DNA of 64,000 nucleotides from Mixta intestinalis (GTDB lineage: Bacteria; Pseudomonadota; Gammaproteobacteria; Enterobacterales; Enterobacteriaceae). The notes under the pieces are model-generated. The model did not search any database, was not told where the DNA came from, and saw only the letters and a list, made by a program, of their open reading frames with translations. A program made the translations under genes and the position numbers. Each line of letters begins with the position of its first letter. The first letter of the stretch is position 1. Positions 1 to 8,346 of this stretch are shown here, piece after piece. Where the stretch lies: positions 1,116,001 through 1,180,000 of the forward strand of contig NZ_CP028271.1 in NCBI RefSeq assembly GCF_009914055.1, in the 5' to 3' direction.

Positions 1-1535
1 AGACTGGAAGGGGTAATCGCCTGGCTGTAGCTGACATAGGGAGAAATGCCATTATCGAACGCATACAGCAGCGAGGCGCGCCCGCTGATATGGTCATCGG
101 AGCGGCGGCGGCTGGTGTCGGTTGTATCGTTGGTGCTTTTCGCCACCAGGCGATCGTAACGGCCAGAGAGCGTCATGTGCCAGTTATTCCACGCCATCTC
201 ATCCTGTAAATAGACGCCTGTCTGATGGTAGCGGCGCGTTTGATTATAGGCGTAGAGGCCGGGAGTACGGGCGGCGTCAGGATCGGCCGGATCGTAGGCG
301 CTTTGCCAGAAATGTGTGCCGCCGACGCCGGTGCGGGCATTCAGCGGATCCACATAGGCGCTGGCATCCCACAGGCTGTCACGGTACTGATGATAATCAG
401 CACCCAGCACCAGCGTATGTTCAACTTCGCCGGTGGTAAAATCGGCTTCCAGCTGATTATCGATAGCGAAGGCATCCAGCGAGGAACGCTCGCCGGAGTA
501 GTAGCGATCCAGCAAATTGCTGTCGCCAATCCAGCCAATCTGGTAGACCTGATCCAGATCGACGTTGGAGTGGGTATAGCTGGCGTTAGAGCGGAAAGCC
601 CAGGTCTCGTTAAAGCGATGTGAGAAGACGTAGCTGTAAATTTGCTCACGGCGTTTAAACTGATCGATTGCGCTTTCGCCATCATAGAATCCGTTGCTGA
701 GCTTACGTCCGTTACGTTCGGTAATGCTGCCTTCGCCCGGCACCGAGCCATGATAGCCGCCAGACGGATCTTTTTGCAGGTAGGCTTTCAGCAACAGAGA
801 GGTATCGCTGTCCGGCTGCCAGAGCAGAGAAGGCGAAATGGCATAGCGCTCTTCACGCGTGTGATCGTACTGCGTATCGCTGTTGCGGGTGATACCGGTC
901 AGACGAAACGCCCACTGGTCGTTAATGGCATTGGTATAATCGAAGGCGGCACCGGTCGTGCTGTTATTGCCCGCCATCAACCGGAAGTGGCCTTCCTGCT
1001 GAAACTGCGGGCGTTTGGAGGTCATCATCACCAGCCCGCCGGGCACGGTCTGACCATACAGCGCGGAAGAAGGGCCTTTAATCACGTCGATGCGTTCCAG
1101 GAACCAGGGATCGACCTGTAATGCGTTATAGCTGCCGCCATCGGTCATCAGGCGCAGGCCGTCCAGGAAGGTGTTATCCACATCGCCACCGTGGAAGCCG
1201 CGCAGTGAAACCGTATCATAGCGGGTGGCGGCCCCGGCAAAGTTGGTAAACACCCCGGAGCTGTAGTTCAGCGCCTGGTTAACGTCCATCGCACCCTGGT
1301 CTTCAATTTGCTGCCGTGTAATCACCGAAACGGACTGACCGGTAGTAATCAGCGGGCGGTCGGTTTTCGTTGCGCCGCTACTGGTTTTGGCGCGATAGCC
1401 AGCGGTGGGTGAATCAGCGGTTTCCGCTGGCTGAGCGGTAACGACCAGCGTATCGGCAGCAATGGCAAAACCAGGTACGGCAAGCGCCAGCGAACAAAGC
1501 AGCGCGGAACGTTTCAGGCTGAAAGGCATTCCCAT
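1..1535 (-). CDS. TonB-dependent siderophore receptor, FoxA/FhuA family (C-terminus beyond window)
   Basis: Outer-membrane receptor for a ferric hydroxamate-type siderophore, inferred from the family. I translated the minus strand from the ATG at 1535, which has AAGGGA seven bases upstream. The frame stays open to the window edge, about 511 residues. It starts with a signal peptide ending near AIAA, followed by a TonB-box-like segment (DTLVVTA). The plug domain contains GATKTDRPL, QSVSVITRQQIEDQGA, SLRGF, DGLRL, and IKGPSSALYGQ followed by PGGLV. Beta-barrel strands follow, including the family-typical RYAISPSLLWQPD and YLQDEMAWNNWHMTLSGRYD. The order and spacing of these motifs resemble FhuA and FoxA, but the substrate cannot be assigned from sequence. 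A Fur-like box lies about 100 bases upstream. The 3' end is missing only because the window starts here. Confidence 0.88.
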   Translation of the reverse strand, partial: MGMPFSLKRSALLCSLALAVPGFAIAADTLVVTAQPAETADSPTAGYRAKTSSGATKTDRPLITTGQSVSVITRQQIEDQGAMDVNQALNYSSGVFTNFAGAATRYDTVSLRGFHGGDVDNTFLDGLRLMTDGGSYNALQVDPWFLERIDVIKGPSSALYGQTVPGGLVMMTSKRPQFQQEGHFRLMAGNNSTTGAAFDYTNAINDQWAFRLTGITRNSDTQYDHTREERYAISPSLLWQPDSDTSLLLKAYLQKDPSGGYHGSVPGEGSITERNGRKLSNGFYDGESAIDQFKRREQIYSYVFSHRFNETWAFRSNASYTHSNVDLDQVYQIGWIGDSNLLDRYYSGERSSLDAFAIDNQLEADFTTGEVEHTLVLGADYHQYRDSLWDASAYVDPLNARTGVGGTHFWQSAYDPADPDAARTPGLYAYNQTRRYHQTGVYLQDEMAWNNWHMTLSGRYDRLVAKSTNDTTDTSRRRSDDHISGRASLLYAFDNGISPYVSYSQAITPSS

Positions 1536-1627
1536 TTGATATCCCTTAAAACAGACAAAAAGGTCGCGCTGTCAGAGCGACGACCGACAGAAGAAATTGA
1601 ACGGTTAATCATATTGTAACTGCAAAG

Positions 1628-1646
1628 ACTAATGAGAATTATTATC
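1628..1646 (-). promoter_or_regulatory. Probable Fur box
   Basis: Read on the minus strand, the 19 bases are GATAATAATTCTCATTAGT. They match the classical 19-bp Fur consensus at about 14 positions. The site lies roughly 95-110 bases upstream of the receptor start, where an iron-regulated promoter is expected. Iron repression through Fur is inferred from this match. Confidence 0.65.
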
Positions 1647-1730
1647 TTTCTCTGTGTCTGATTCAAGTGGAGATTTATCTGAATATATCCAGATAAATAG
1701 TGCGGATTCATAGTGTTAAAACAGAGAGCA

Positions 1731-1756
1731 TTGACCCGGCGGCAATGCCGGGTCAA
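1731..1756 (-). terminator. Hairpin downstream of treA
   Basis: A perfect 10-bp inverted repeat (TTGACCCGGC and its complement) with a 6-base loop lies just after the treA stop. No strong U-run follows it on the minus strand, so it may act as a weak terminator or a 3'-end stabiliser. Confidence 0.5.
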
Positions 1757-1763
1757 TATCAAA

Positions 1764-3431
1764 TTACTGCGTTTTTTTCATATCATCGACGTTGTTACAG
1801 GTGATACCCTGCGGACAATACATATCCATCAGCTTAAGCGTCACGCCGTTGGTCCAGCCGAAGCCGTCCTGCAACGGATATTCACCGCCACCGCCGCCGC
1901 CGAGATTGCCTTCAACAACATATTTTTCCACCAGCTTATGCTCGCGATTATAGGTAGCCTGAACGTTTTCCAGAAAGCGCATACCGATCTCTTTCGCCAG
2001 CGTCTGCTCGTTGTAATGATTCAGGCCTTCAACCGCGATCCACTGCAACGGTGCCCACCCGTTAGGTGCATCCCATTGCTGACCGTTATGCACATTGGTG
2101 GTAACCAGACCGCCCGCTTTTACCAGCTGTTTCTCTACCGCATCCGCTGTTTTCGCCGCACGATCGCTGCTGGCAGCTTTGGCATAGAGCGGGAACAGCG
2201 CGGCGGCAGTTAGCTGAGTGCGTACGCTGTTACGTTTCCAGTCATAATCGGCGTACCAGCCCTCTTTATCGTTCCACAGATAGCGGTTAATGGCGGCCTG
2301 ACGTTTTTCTGCCAGCTCCGCGTAGCGCTGGCTCTCATCTGATTTATTCGCCACCTTGCTGGCATGCGACAGCGTTTTTTCCAAATGGAACAGCAGGGCG
2401 TTCAGATCTACCGGTACGATCTCGGTGGTACGGATGGTAGAAAGATCGTTGGGATCGTCAAACCAGCGGGAGCTGAAATCCCAGCCTGATGCCGCGCCCG
2501 AACGCAGATCGCGGTAAAGTTCCGCTTTGTTACGCTGGGGCGATTTTTGTGCCGTGGTAATATCATCCATATAGGATTCGGTACGCGGCACGTCGCGCGC
2601 ATCCCAGTAGCGGTTCAGCACCGTACCCTCTTTCAGTTTCACTACGCGTTTGCTGGCACTACCTGCGGTGACGGTTTGTGCATCCGCCATCCAGTAGTGA
2701 TACTCTTTTTCCAGCTGCGGCAGATATTTTGCGTAGGTTTGCTCGCCGTCATGCTGCGCCAGCAAATCGACCATCAGGCTAAAGAAGGGCGGCTGGGAAC
2801 GGCTGAGATAGTAGCTGCGGTTACCGTTAGGGATATGTCCGTAGGTATCCAGCTCGTAAGCAAAGTTATCGACCATATCCTGTACGCGATCCCAGTGGCC
2901 GCTTTCTGCCAGGCCCAGCATGGTGAAATAGCTGTCCCAGTAATACACTTCCCTGAAGCGCCCGCCCGGTACGACATAGGGTTTAGGCAGCGAAAGCAGC
3001 GAGTCGTACTGGTTTACTTTATCAGTCGTGCGCGTCAGCACCGGCCAGAGGCCATTGATGTGTTCACGCAGGCTCTGTCCGGCTGGGGGAACATAGGCTT
3101 CAGGCTTGCCCGGCACGGTAAAATTATTCTCCACAAAGCGGCGCAGGTCGAAATTACGCTGGTTTTTCTGCATCTGCCAGTCGGCGAGAATCGAAGCCGG
3201 ATTATATTTCGGTACCGCATCGGCGAACGTTTTTTGATCCGGGAAAAATTTTGCTGACTGTATCGCGTGATACAGCGGCCCAAAACGGACATCCGGCGGT
3301 TGAGGTGCCTCAGCCTGCTGCTGATTTTCCGCAGCCTGTGCATAAAAAGATCCCGTAGCCAGCGCACCCGTTATCAACAAAGGCAACAGCAACGCGCCTT
3401 TCCATTGAGAATTTACGGCCTTTTTCGTCAT
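1764..3431 (-). CDS. treA: Periplasmic trehalase (GH37)
   Basis: Hydrolyses trehalose to two glucose molecules in the periplasm, letting the cell use external trehalose at high osmolarity (role known for E. coli TreA). The chosen start, ATG at 3431, gives 555 residues, close to E. coli TreA (565). It has AAGGAG seven bases upstream; an adjacent ATG at 3434 sits only four bases from it. Residues 1-33 form a signal peptide ending AQA. Trehalase signature 1, PGGRFREVYYWDSY, is at residues 155-168, and signature 2, QWDAPNGWAPLQW, is near residue 455. The glycine-rich stretch GGGGGGEYPLQDGFGWTNG is near the C-terminus. A longer in-frame N-terminus is possible, but it lacks a ribosome site and would precede the signal peptide. 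Confidence 0.96.
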   Translation of the reverse strand: MTKKAVNSQWKGALLLPLLITGALATGSFYAQAAENQQQAEAPQPPDVRFGPLYHAIQSAKFFPDQKTFADAVPKYNPASILADWQMQKNQRNFDLRRFVENNFTVPGKPEAYVPPAGQSLREHINGLWPVLTRTTDKVNQYDSLLSLPKPYVVPGGRFREVYYWDSYFTMLGLAESGHWDRVQDMVDNFAYELDTYGHIPNGNRSYYLSRSQPPFFSLMVDLLAQHDGEQTYAKYLPQLEKEYHYWMADAQTVTAGSASKRVVKLKEGTVLNRYWDARDVPRTESYMDDITTAQKSPQRNKAELYRDLRSGAASGWDFSSRWFDDPNDLSTIRTTEIVPVDLNALLFHLEKTLSHASKVANKSDESQRYAELAEKRQAAINRYLWNDKEGWYADYDWKRNSVRTQLTAAALFPLYAKAASSDRAAKTADAVEKQLVKAGGLVTTNVHNGQQWDAPNGWAPLQWIAVEGLNHYNEQTLAKEIGMRFLENVQATYNREHKLVEKYVVEGNLGGGGGGEYPLQDGFGWTNGVTLKLMDMYCPQGITCNNVDDMKKTQ

Positions 3432-3740
3432 CATTGTTCTCCTTGTCCAGACCAGACACAGCCTGTAAGTAATTGACCCTGCAAAAAACTTTAGACGAAA
3501 TTTACTGGTTTGCCTGCCGGCGGTTGGGAAATGTGAGTTGGCTTGGGGAATTTGAGCAGCGACAGGCACCACGTAGTGAGCGCCTTGACTTTATGCCGAT
3601 CCGTTATAAGCGAGCGCCTTTGCCTGGCGTTGTACAGACAAAGCGCTATTTACAAGGCAGGGCGTCGGGTAGAGAAACGCCTTGCCGACATGGCCGTGTA
3701 GAGCAGGCAGGCTGATATAAAAAGGAGAATCGGGTTACGC

Positions 3741-3974
3741 CTAAGCACCGGTTTCCTGCTGAATACGCCTGTTTATATAGTTGACCGCCTGAGCAACATC
3801 CATAATACCGTTAACGGCATTGGTGACGCCCTGACCAATAATAATTTCTGCCTGCCGCAGGTTAAAAGGTTCGCCCTGATTATTTCGCGTTTCTCTTATT
3901 CCAGTACTTCCCTGCGTAGTTAATAAATTAAACCACGGATAGAGAGCAGGGTAATTGTGTCTCATATTTCTCAT
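3741..3974 (-). CDS. Hypothetical small protein (77 aa), doubtful
   Basis: Open frame reading MRNMRHNYPALYPW... to ...NRRIQQETGA. No family is recognised. The C-terminal half (AEIIIGQGVTNAVNGIMDVAQAVNYINRRI) looks like a plausible amphipathic helix, and the frame fills an otherwise empty 650-base gap between treA and the permease gene. No convincing ribosome-binding site precedes the ATG at 3974. Further upstream the frame runs antisense to the metallo-hydrolase-like remnant. It could be a small secreted or regulatory peptide, or chance. Confidence 0.25.
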   Translation of the reverse strand: MRNMRHNYPALYPWFNLLTTQGSTGIRETRNNQGEPFNLRQAEIIIGQGVTNAVNGIMDVAQAVNYINRRIQQETGA

Positions 3975-4070
3975 ACCGGTGCTCTGTTGCACGACGAACT
4001 GGTTACGGCATGCGCAAAGGAAAATATCCTTGTCGCCTGGGATGGCCTGACTCTGAATACCGCTCATTGA
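3924..4070 (+). pseudogene. Possible C-terminal remnant of an MBL-fold metallo-hydrolase
   Basis: The plus-strand frame ending with TGA at 4068-4070 reads ...VIVSHISHTGALLHDELVTACAKENILVAWDGLTLNTAH. A His-rich S/THxxH segment followed by a final 'V-A-x-D-G-L' strand is typical of the last part of small metallo-beta-lactamase-fold hydrolases. The frame is closed by a stop just upstream (TAA near 3921-3923), and there is no start codon or ribosome site. If real, this is only the tail of a gene otherwise lost. It lies 12 bases before the permease gene, as if once in an operon with it. The family assignment is a guess from a short segment. Confidence 0.3.
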
Positions 4071-4082
4071 AGGATTGGTAAC

Positions 4083-5273
4083 ATGGACTTTAATAAAACA
4101 CCGCGCCTGCTCATTATGATGTTCTTGCAATACTTTATGCAGGGTGCCTGGAACATGACCATGGGACTGGTGCTGAGTACCTATGGATTGGCGACAATTA
4201 TCGGTTCTTCCTATGCATTATTGGGGCTGGCCACCATTATTTCACCGCTTTTTATCGGTATGATAGCCGATCGTTTTTTCTCTTCACAGAAGGTTATGGC
4301 GGCGCTGCATCTGTGTAATGCGGGTATTTTGCTGATAGCTCCACAATGCATTGAATCGCAAAATACCGCCATGACACTTGTTATAATATTCATGGTTGGT
4401 TTGTTATTTTATCCGACTACTGCGCTGGCCAATAGCATCACTTTTAGTCATATTAACGGGGTTAAGAATTTTCCCTTTATCCGGGTATTTGGCACTATTG
4501 GTTTTATTACCATCGGTTTTATTCTTGGCGAAATGGGATATTCCGGTAACACCATGACCTGGTATATTGCTTCGGCTACAGGTATATTCTTAGGGTTTTA
4601 CTGTCTTACTCTGCCTGATACTCCCCCTAAGGCTAAAGGAAGCGCCTTTGCTCTGCGAGATCTGTTGTGTCTGGGTGCATTAGCGCTGTTTAAAGATCGC
4701 AGCTTTACCATATTGATGGTCAGCATCTTTGCTTTGATGATCCCGAAAACAGCCTACACTGCTTATATTCCGGTGTTTTTGCAGACTCTGGGATTTGATA
4801 ATGCAGCTTCGATGCTACAGATTGGGACCATCTGCGAAATTCTGTTTATGTTCCTGCTGTCATATCTCTTGCTGAAGGCAGGTTTTAAAATCGTTTTGCT
4901 GACAGGAGCGGTGTGCTGGATCATTCGTACCTTATTTTTTGCCCATGCTTCACTGGACGCCAATATGATATTTGTAGTGGCGGGTCTGATGTTACAGGGA
5001 TTCTGTTGGGACTTTTTCTTTACCGTCGATGATATTTATGTCGACCGTAAGGCAGCACCAGAAATCAAAGCACAGGCGCAAAGCCTGAGGTTCATCATAT
5101 CAAATGGAGCTGGGCTACTGTTTGCTTCCACCGTATGTGGTCAACTGTTCAATAGCACGGTGACGGAAAAAGGCCCTCAATCTCTCCCTCAGTGGGAAAC
5201 TTTCTGGCTGGTTTCCGCCGGCGTTGCCGCTGGAGTCTCTTTCTTTTTCCTGATTTTTTCCGCGATGATTTAA
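4083..5273 (+). CDS. MFS permease, nucleoside:H+ symporter (NHS/NupG-like) family
   Basis: Predicted inner-membrane proton symporter of 396 residues with about 12 hydrophobic segments. It resembles NupG/XapB/YegT. The N-terminal FLQYFMQGAWNMTMG matches the 'FLQFxxWGSWxxTLG' start of that family. It also has GMIADRFFSSQKVMAALH, 'FPFIRVFGTIGFI' (NupG has PPIRIWGTIGFI) and a C-terminal GFCWDFFFTVDDIYVDR (NupG has GCAFDFFNISGSVFVEK). AAGGA lies eight bases before the ATG. The nucleoside substrate is inferred from the family and not certain. The gene is clearly more AT-rich than the core genes around it, suggesting acquisition. It is followed 80 bases later by an MgtC-like gene on the same strand. 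Confidence 0.85.
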   Translation: MDFNKTPRLLIMMFLQYFMQGAWNMTMGLVLSTYGLATIIGSSYALLGLATIISPLFIGMIADRFFSSQKVMAALHLCNAGILLIAPQCIESQNTAMTLVIIFMVGLLFYPTTALANSITFSHINGVKNFPFIRVFGTIGFITIGFILGEMGYSGNTMTWYIASATGIFLGFYCLTLPDTPPKAKGSAFALRDLLCLGALALFKDRSFTILMVSIFALMIPKTAYTAYIPVFLQTLGFDNAASMLQIGTICEILFMFLLSYLLLKAGFKIVLLTGAVCWIIRTLFFAHASLDANMIFVVAGLMLQGFCWDFFFTVDDIYVDRKAAPEIKAQAQSLRFIISNGAGLLFASTVCGQLFNSTVTEKGPQSLPQWETFWLVSAGVAAGVSFFFLIFSAMI

Positions 5274-5353
5274 CAAGTAAAAAAATAAAGCCTTTACAGG
5301 AAAATGTTAGCTCCTGATTTAGTAAATGGATGTATTATTTAAGGATATAGTAT

Positions 5354-6067
5354 ATGAATACGCTGGCTGCGATGTTTACTGAACAAGGCTTTTTTCCGCC
5401 AATTACCGTGATAAAAATCAGCTTGGCGTTTGTCCTTGGCGGCATTATAGGTCTGGAAAGAGAGTCCAAAAGAAAGCCTGTCGGATTTAAAACATGCGTC
5501 ATTATTGCTGTTGCCAGTTGCGTGCTGACGATCGTCTCAATACAGTCAGCGGAGTACTATGCTGAAATATCGATAAATATTCGTAGCGATCCAATGCGCC
5601 TTGCGGCACAGATTATCAGCGGCGTAGGTTTTTTAGGCGCTGGTGTGATTCTGCATCGACATGATGACGCTATTTCTGGCTTGACTACTGCAGCGATGGT
5701 CTGGGCTTCTGCCGGTATAGGTATTGCCTGCGGATCTGGTTTTTACTTTCATGCTTTTTTCGCCACCGCCTTATTTTTACTGGCGATTAAACTGAGCTCA
5801 CTTATCATTTTTTTGCAAACAAAAAGTCAGTTTTCTGGCAAGGTCAGAGTACGCGTTATCCTTGACGAACGAAGCGGACTGGAAAATTTGATAAACAGTA
5901 TCCATCAACAAAAAAATATCATTGAAGCTGTTACTATCAGAGACATTAAAAAAGGGAAGGTTGAAGTGAATCTTAAAATGGGCATAAGGAAAAAAATAAC
6001 GCTGCCAGAACTGTATAACGATCTGGCACAAGTTGAACACGTTTGTGCTATCGCGCTTGAACATTAA
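5354..6067 (+). CDS. MgtC/SapB family membrane protein
   Basis: 237 residues with four to five N-terminal membrane segments and a soluble C-terminal domain of about 85 residues. MgtC/SapB hallmarks are clear: LGGIIGLERESKRKPVGFKT (residues about 28-47), then RLAAQIISGVGFLGAGVILHR and GLTTAAMVWASAGIGIACGSG. In Salmonella and Mycobacterium, MgtC acts in low-magnesium growth and survival in macrophages by inhibiting the F1Fo ATPase. Many homologues have no proven role. The C-terminal domain (KVRVRVILDERSGLENLINSI...) resembles an ACT-like fold, as in MgtC. The region is AT-rich. A hairpin is not evident after the gene, and the downstream gene is convergent. Confidence 0.88.
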   Translation: MNTLAAMFTEQGFFPPITVIKISLAFVLGGIIGLERESKRKPVGFKTCVIIAVASCVLTIVSIQSAEYYAEISINIRSDPMRLAAQIISGVGFLGAGVILHRHDDAISGLTTAAMVWASAGIGIACGSGFYFHAFFATALFLLAIKLSSLIIFLQTKSQFSGKVRVRVILDERSGLENLINSIHQQKNIIEAVTIRDIKKGKVEVNLKMGIRKKITLPELYNDLAQVEHVCAIALEH

Positions 6068-6210
6068 CCTGCTTTCCAGGTCATGGCCTGTTGTGCTGTG
6101 ACCTGGAGTGTCAACAGAATCAGACATGTCGTCAGTAAACAGCGTTTGTATCTCCGACATGTGCATTAACATCAAAAATAAAAAGGTCATAAGTAATGGC
6201 AGTTTTTTAT

Positions 6211-6891
6211 TTAAATTTTGTTAAATTCATCTGTTAATGCATTATCGATTTTATGGCCCAGCACATCGCGAGAAATAATAAATTTAGGCGTGTTAACAAT
6301 AAGTTCAGGCAGCGATACCTTACCGCGATGATGTAAGTAATTAAAAACACTTTGCATATTGTCTGACGACGTTTCCTGTAGCAATCTGCCAAGAGTGATA
6401 TGTATAATATTTTTCCTGACATGTTGAGGGAGGTTATATTTATGATAAATTTTATCCCTGAATGATTCCAGGACTGGTGAGCCGCCAACAAGGATAACGG
6501 AGCCATTGCTGGTTAGCAATATTTCACTAAAGCAAATCGCTACTTCCGCTAATTTTTTAAAATCTTCTATGATATTTTCGCATAGCGAAAACCACTTTTC
6601 CTTGTTACTGAAAAAATTATCAGTGCTGTCATGATATATAGTCAACAACGTTGAGTGTAAAAAATTTTTATCGTACAGGTAAATAAAGGGAAAAAGAGAA
6701 TTAAAATCAGCAATAAAATTATCCAGGTGAGAGATAAAAGCAGAAAATAAACGATCATCTTTCCCAGGGATAATTGTCTGCCCGGCATTTAAGCTAATAT
6801 CTACTATGCCGGTATTGTTTTTCTGTTCATGCCAAAGAACTTCTCTTTTTAGTTTATCTTGCGTTGCTTTCTTAATAAGATAAAAATGAAT
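6211..6891 (-). CDS. 2H-phosphoesterase-like protein, proposed ATT start
   Basis: I translated an uninterrupted minus-strand frame running from the stop at 6919-6921 to a stop at 6211. It has no ATG before the conserved region. The best-placed start is ATT at 6891, with AAGGA eight bases upstream, giving 226 residues. Two motifs of the 2H phosphoesterase (LigT / 2'-5' RNA ligase-like) superfamily are visible: LHSTL with His79/Thr81 and IHITLGR with His164/Thr166. The 85-residue separation is usual for the pair. Members act on 2',3'-cyclic or 2'-5' phosphodiester bonds; the substrate here is unknown. Starting at the in-frame TTG (6648) would remove the first motif. The gene is very AT-rich and is convergent with the MgtC gene. 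Confidence 0.55.
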   Translation of the reverse strand: MHFYLIKKATQDKLKREVLWHEQKNNTGIVDISLNAGQTIIPGKDDRLFSAFISHLDNFIADFNSLFPFIYLYDKNFLHSTLLTIYHDSTDNFFSNKEKWFSLCENIIEDFKKLAEVAICFSEILLTSNGSVILVGGSPVLESFRDKIYHKYNLPQHVRKNIIHITLGRLLQETSSDNMQSVFNYLHHRGKVSLPELIVNTPKFIISRDVLGHKIDNALTDEFNKI

Positions 6892-7213
6892 TTTATATTT
6901 CCTTAAAAATTAATTTTTTAACTGGAAAGATAGGTTTTGTTCTGTCGTATGGGCAGTGATTCCATCATGAATCTGTATTTTTTAAGATGCATCAAGTTCA
7001 TTATGCTAATTATACTTATTTTTGTCTGGCGGGAATAGTACGTGCGAGCTGGCAGGTGCAGAATTTTTAAGGTAACGTATTAATCGTAATTTATTGTAAG
7101 TGGGGGGAGTTAAACCGAGCTGGAAGTCGTTGCCTGTCTGTACTTTTACCGAAATTTAAGTACTATGAAACTGGTGACGGTGGAGAATTAGTTTTATATA
7201 AAGGGAATGTTGC
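6892..7213. other. AT-rich intergenic stretch
   Basis: 322 bases between the divergent 2H-like and ATP-grasp genes. I see no gene-like frame and no clear hairpin. It probably holds the promoters of both genes, but no site is strong enough to name. Confidence 0.4.
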
Positions 7214-8005
7214 ATGCAAATAATTTATCCAGGCGATTATTTTAACGCAAACAGAGTTGATGAAACCTTTGAGGCTGAATGCGATGGCGCAAGAAAAGCG
7301 GGTTTAAAAACTGTCTTGTTATCTTCCCAATCTTTCTATGAAGGAAAGATTAAGTTTTCAGGGAGTTTTGAACCAGGGCAACCTGTCATCTGGCGAGGCT
7401 GGATGCTTAAGGAAAAAGAATATCGCACCCTGCATGACGCTGTCAGTAGCTGCGGCGCAGAGATGTGGGTTTCTCCTGAGTATTACGCTGCCTGCCACTA
7501 TATCACCGGCTGGTATGAACTATGCCGTGACTATACGCCTGAAACTATTTTCCTGAAAGAGAGCGATGATTTTAGCAAGGTTACGTCAGTACTTCAGTGG
7601 CCTGCCTGGTTTGTAAAAGACTATGTTAAATCGCTTACGACATCGCGCGGATCTGTAGCCCGGAATGCTGAAGAGATTCAAGAAATATTAGCTGGCATTA
7701 AGCAGTTTCGTGGAGAAATAGAAGGCGGCGTAGCTCTGAGAAAATTTGAACAGTTAAAGCCAGATAGTGAGCGGCGCTATTTCTCATTTAACCATAAAGT
7801 TTTTGCGGCAGATGATGTTATTCCTGCTGTAGTTCAGAAGATCGCAAATAATATTAAATCACCGTTTTTCTCCATAGATATGGCTGAATCCACCACGGGC
7901 GATCTTCGCTTAATTGAAATTGGCGATGGTCAGGTTTCTGATATCAAGGAATGGGATATGCAAAGGTTTATAGATATGCTGCGTTCAGGTGAACTGTTCA
8001 GCTAA
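7214..8005 (+). CDS. ATP-grasp domain protein, R2K-type
   Basis: 263 residues with the layout of the R2K clade of ATP-grasp proteins. An N-terminal Rossmann-like part (MQIIYPGDYFNANRVDETFEAECDGA...) is followed by a short form of the ATP-grasp fold. It has WPAWFVKDYVKSL (nucleotide-binding lysine region), GGVALRKFEQL (Arg-Lys) and the metal-binding end FSIDMAESTTGDLRLIEIGDGQVSD. ATP-grasp enzymes ligate a carboxylate to an amine or thiol through an acyl-phosphate; the substrate of this one cannot be told. AAGGGAA lies nine bases upstream of the ATG. It stands alone between the 2H-like gene and the tRNA-Ser locus. R2K genes are often found in phages and mobile DNA, which fits this accessory block. 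Confidence 0.75.
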   Translation: MQIIYPGDYFNANRVDETFEAECDGARKAGLKTVLLSSQSFYEGKIKFSGSFEPGQPVIWRGWMLKEKEYRTLHDAVSSCGAEMWVSPEYYAACHYITGWYELCRDYTPETIFLKESDDFSKVTSVLQWPAWFVKDYVKSLTTSRGSVARNAEEIQEILAGIKQFRGEIEGGVALRKFEQLKPDSERRYFSFNHKVFAADDVIPAVVQKIANNIKSPFFSIDMAESTTGDLRLIEIGDGQVSDIKEWDMQRFIDMLRSGELFS

Positions 8006-8102
8006 ATCAGCACCTGGTTAGTATTGCATCAGCTAGCTGTAAAATTTTTCTGTATTTTTTTGGATTCTAATCAATAACACATCCATATTGTGGCAATTTA
8101 CT

Positions 8103-8183
8103 TTGTCGGTGCGTTATGCAGACAAAAAAGCCTGAACGTTCGCTCAGGCTTTCTCGTTGAATAATGGCGGTGAGGGGGGGATT
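8103..8183 (-). repeat. Direct repeat copy A (tRNA-Ser 3' end plus terminator)
   Basis: 81 bases that match 8347-8427 without gaps, differing at 7 positions. The copy contains the last part of the tRNA-Ser gene (…CTCACCGCCA on the minus strand) and a copy of its rho-independent terminator, a GCCTGAGCG/CGTTCAGGC hairpin followed by a T-run. The offset between copies is 244 bases. The arrangement is that of the tyrT/rtT repeats of E. coli. Confidence 0.85.
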
Positions 8184-8346
8184 GACTCGCTGCGCTCGCC
8201 GTTACTCGGCCCATCCCTGGGCCTCGCCCCTTCGGGGTCAACGCAGGCGTTGTTCAAAAACGCTCCCGGCGTTTTTGTGCGGGCAGCCTGTGGCTGTCCA
8301 ACCGCTGCGCGGTTGTCGAACCCGGCGGGGGTTCTCATCTCCCCCC
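8166..8346 (-). ncRNA. rtT-like structured RNA downstream of tRNA-Ser
   Basis: Read on the minus strand, this follows the first terminator of the tRNA gene and ends in a second copy of the tRNA 3' end. It is GC-rich and full of hairpins: CAACCGCGCAGCGGTTG, AAAAACGCCGGGAGCGTTTTT, a GACCCCGAAGGGGC-type loop and GGCCCAGGGATGGGCC. It also contains a GGGTTCGAC T-loop-like segment. In E. coli tyrT, repeats beginning with the last bases of the tRNA gene encode rtT RNA. The position, tRNA-end repeat and hairpin content here match that description. Identification is by resemblance from memory. Whether it is transcribed depends on read-through of the first terminator. Confidence 0.55.

Noticed and set aside
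1514..1762. Open frame upstream of the siderophore receptor on the minus strand
   Set aside because: It overlaps the receptor start and the Fur box, has no ribosome site and encodes an unlikely sequence.
5798..6190. 130-codon minus-strand frame overlapping the MgtC gene end
   Set aside because: Mostly antisense to conserved MgtC sequence and without a family or ribosome site.
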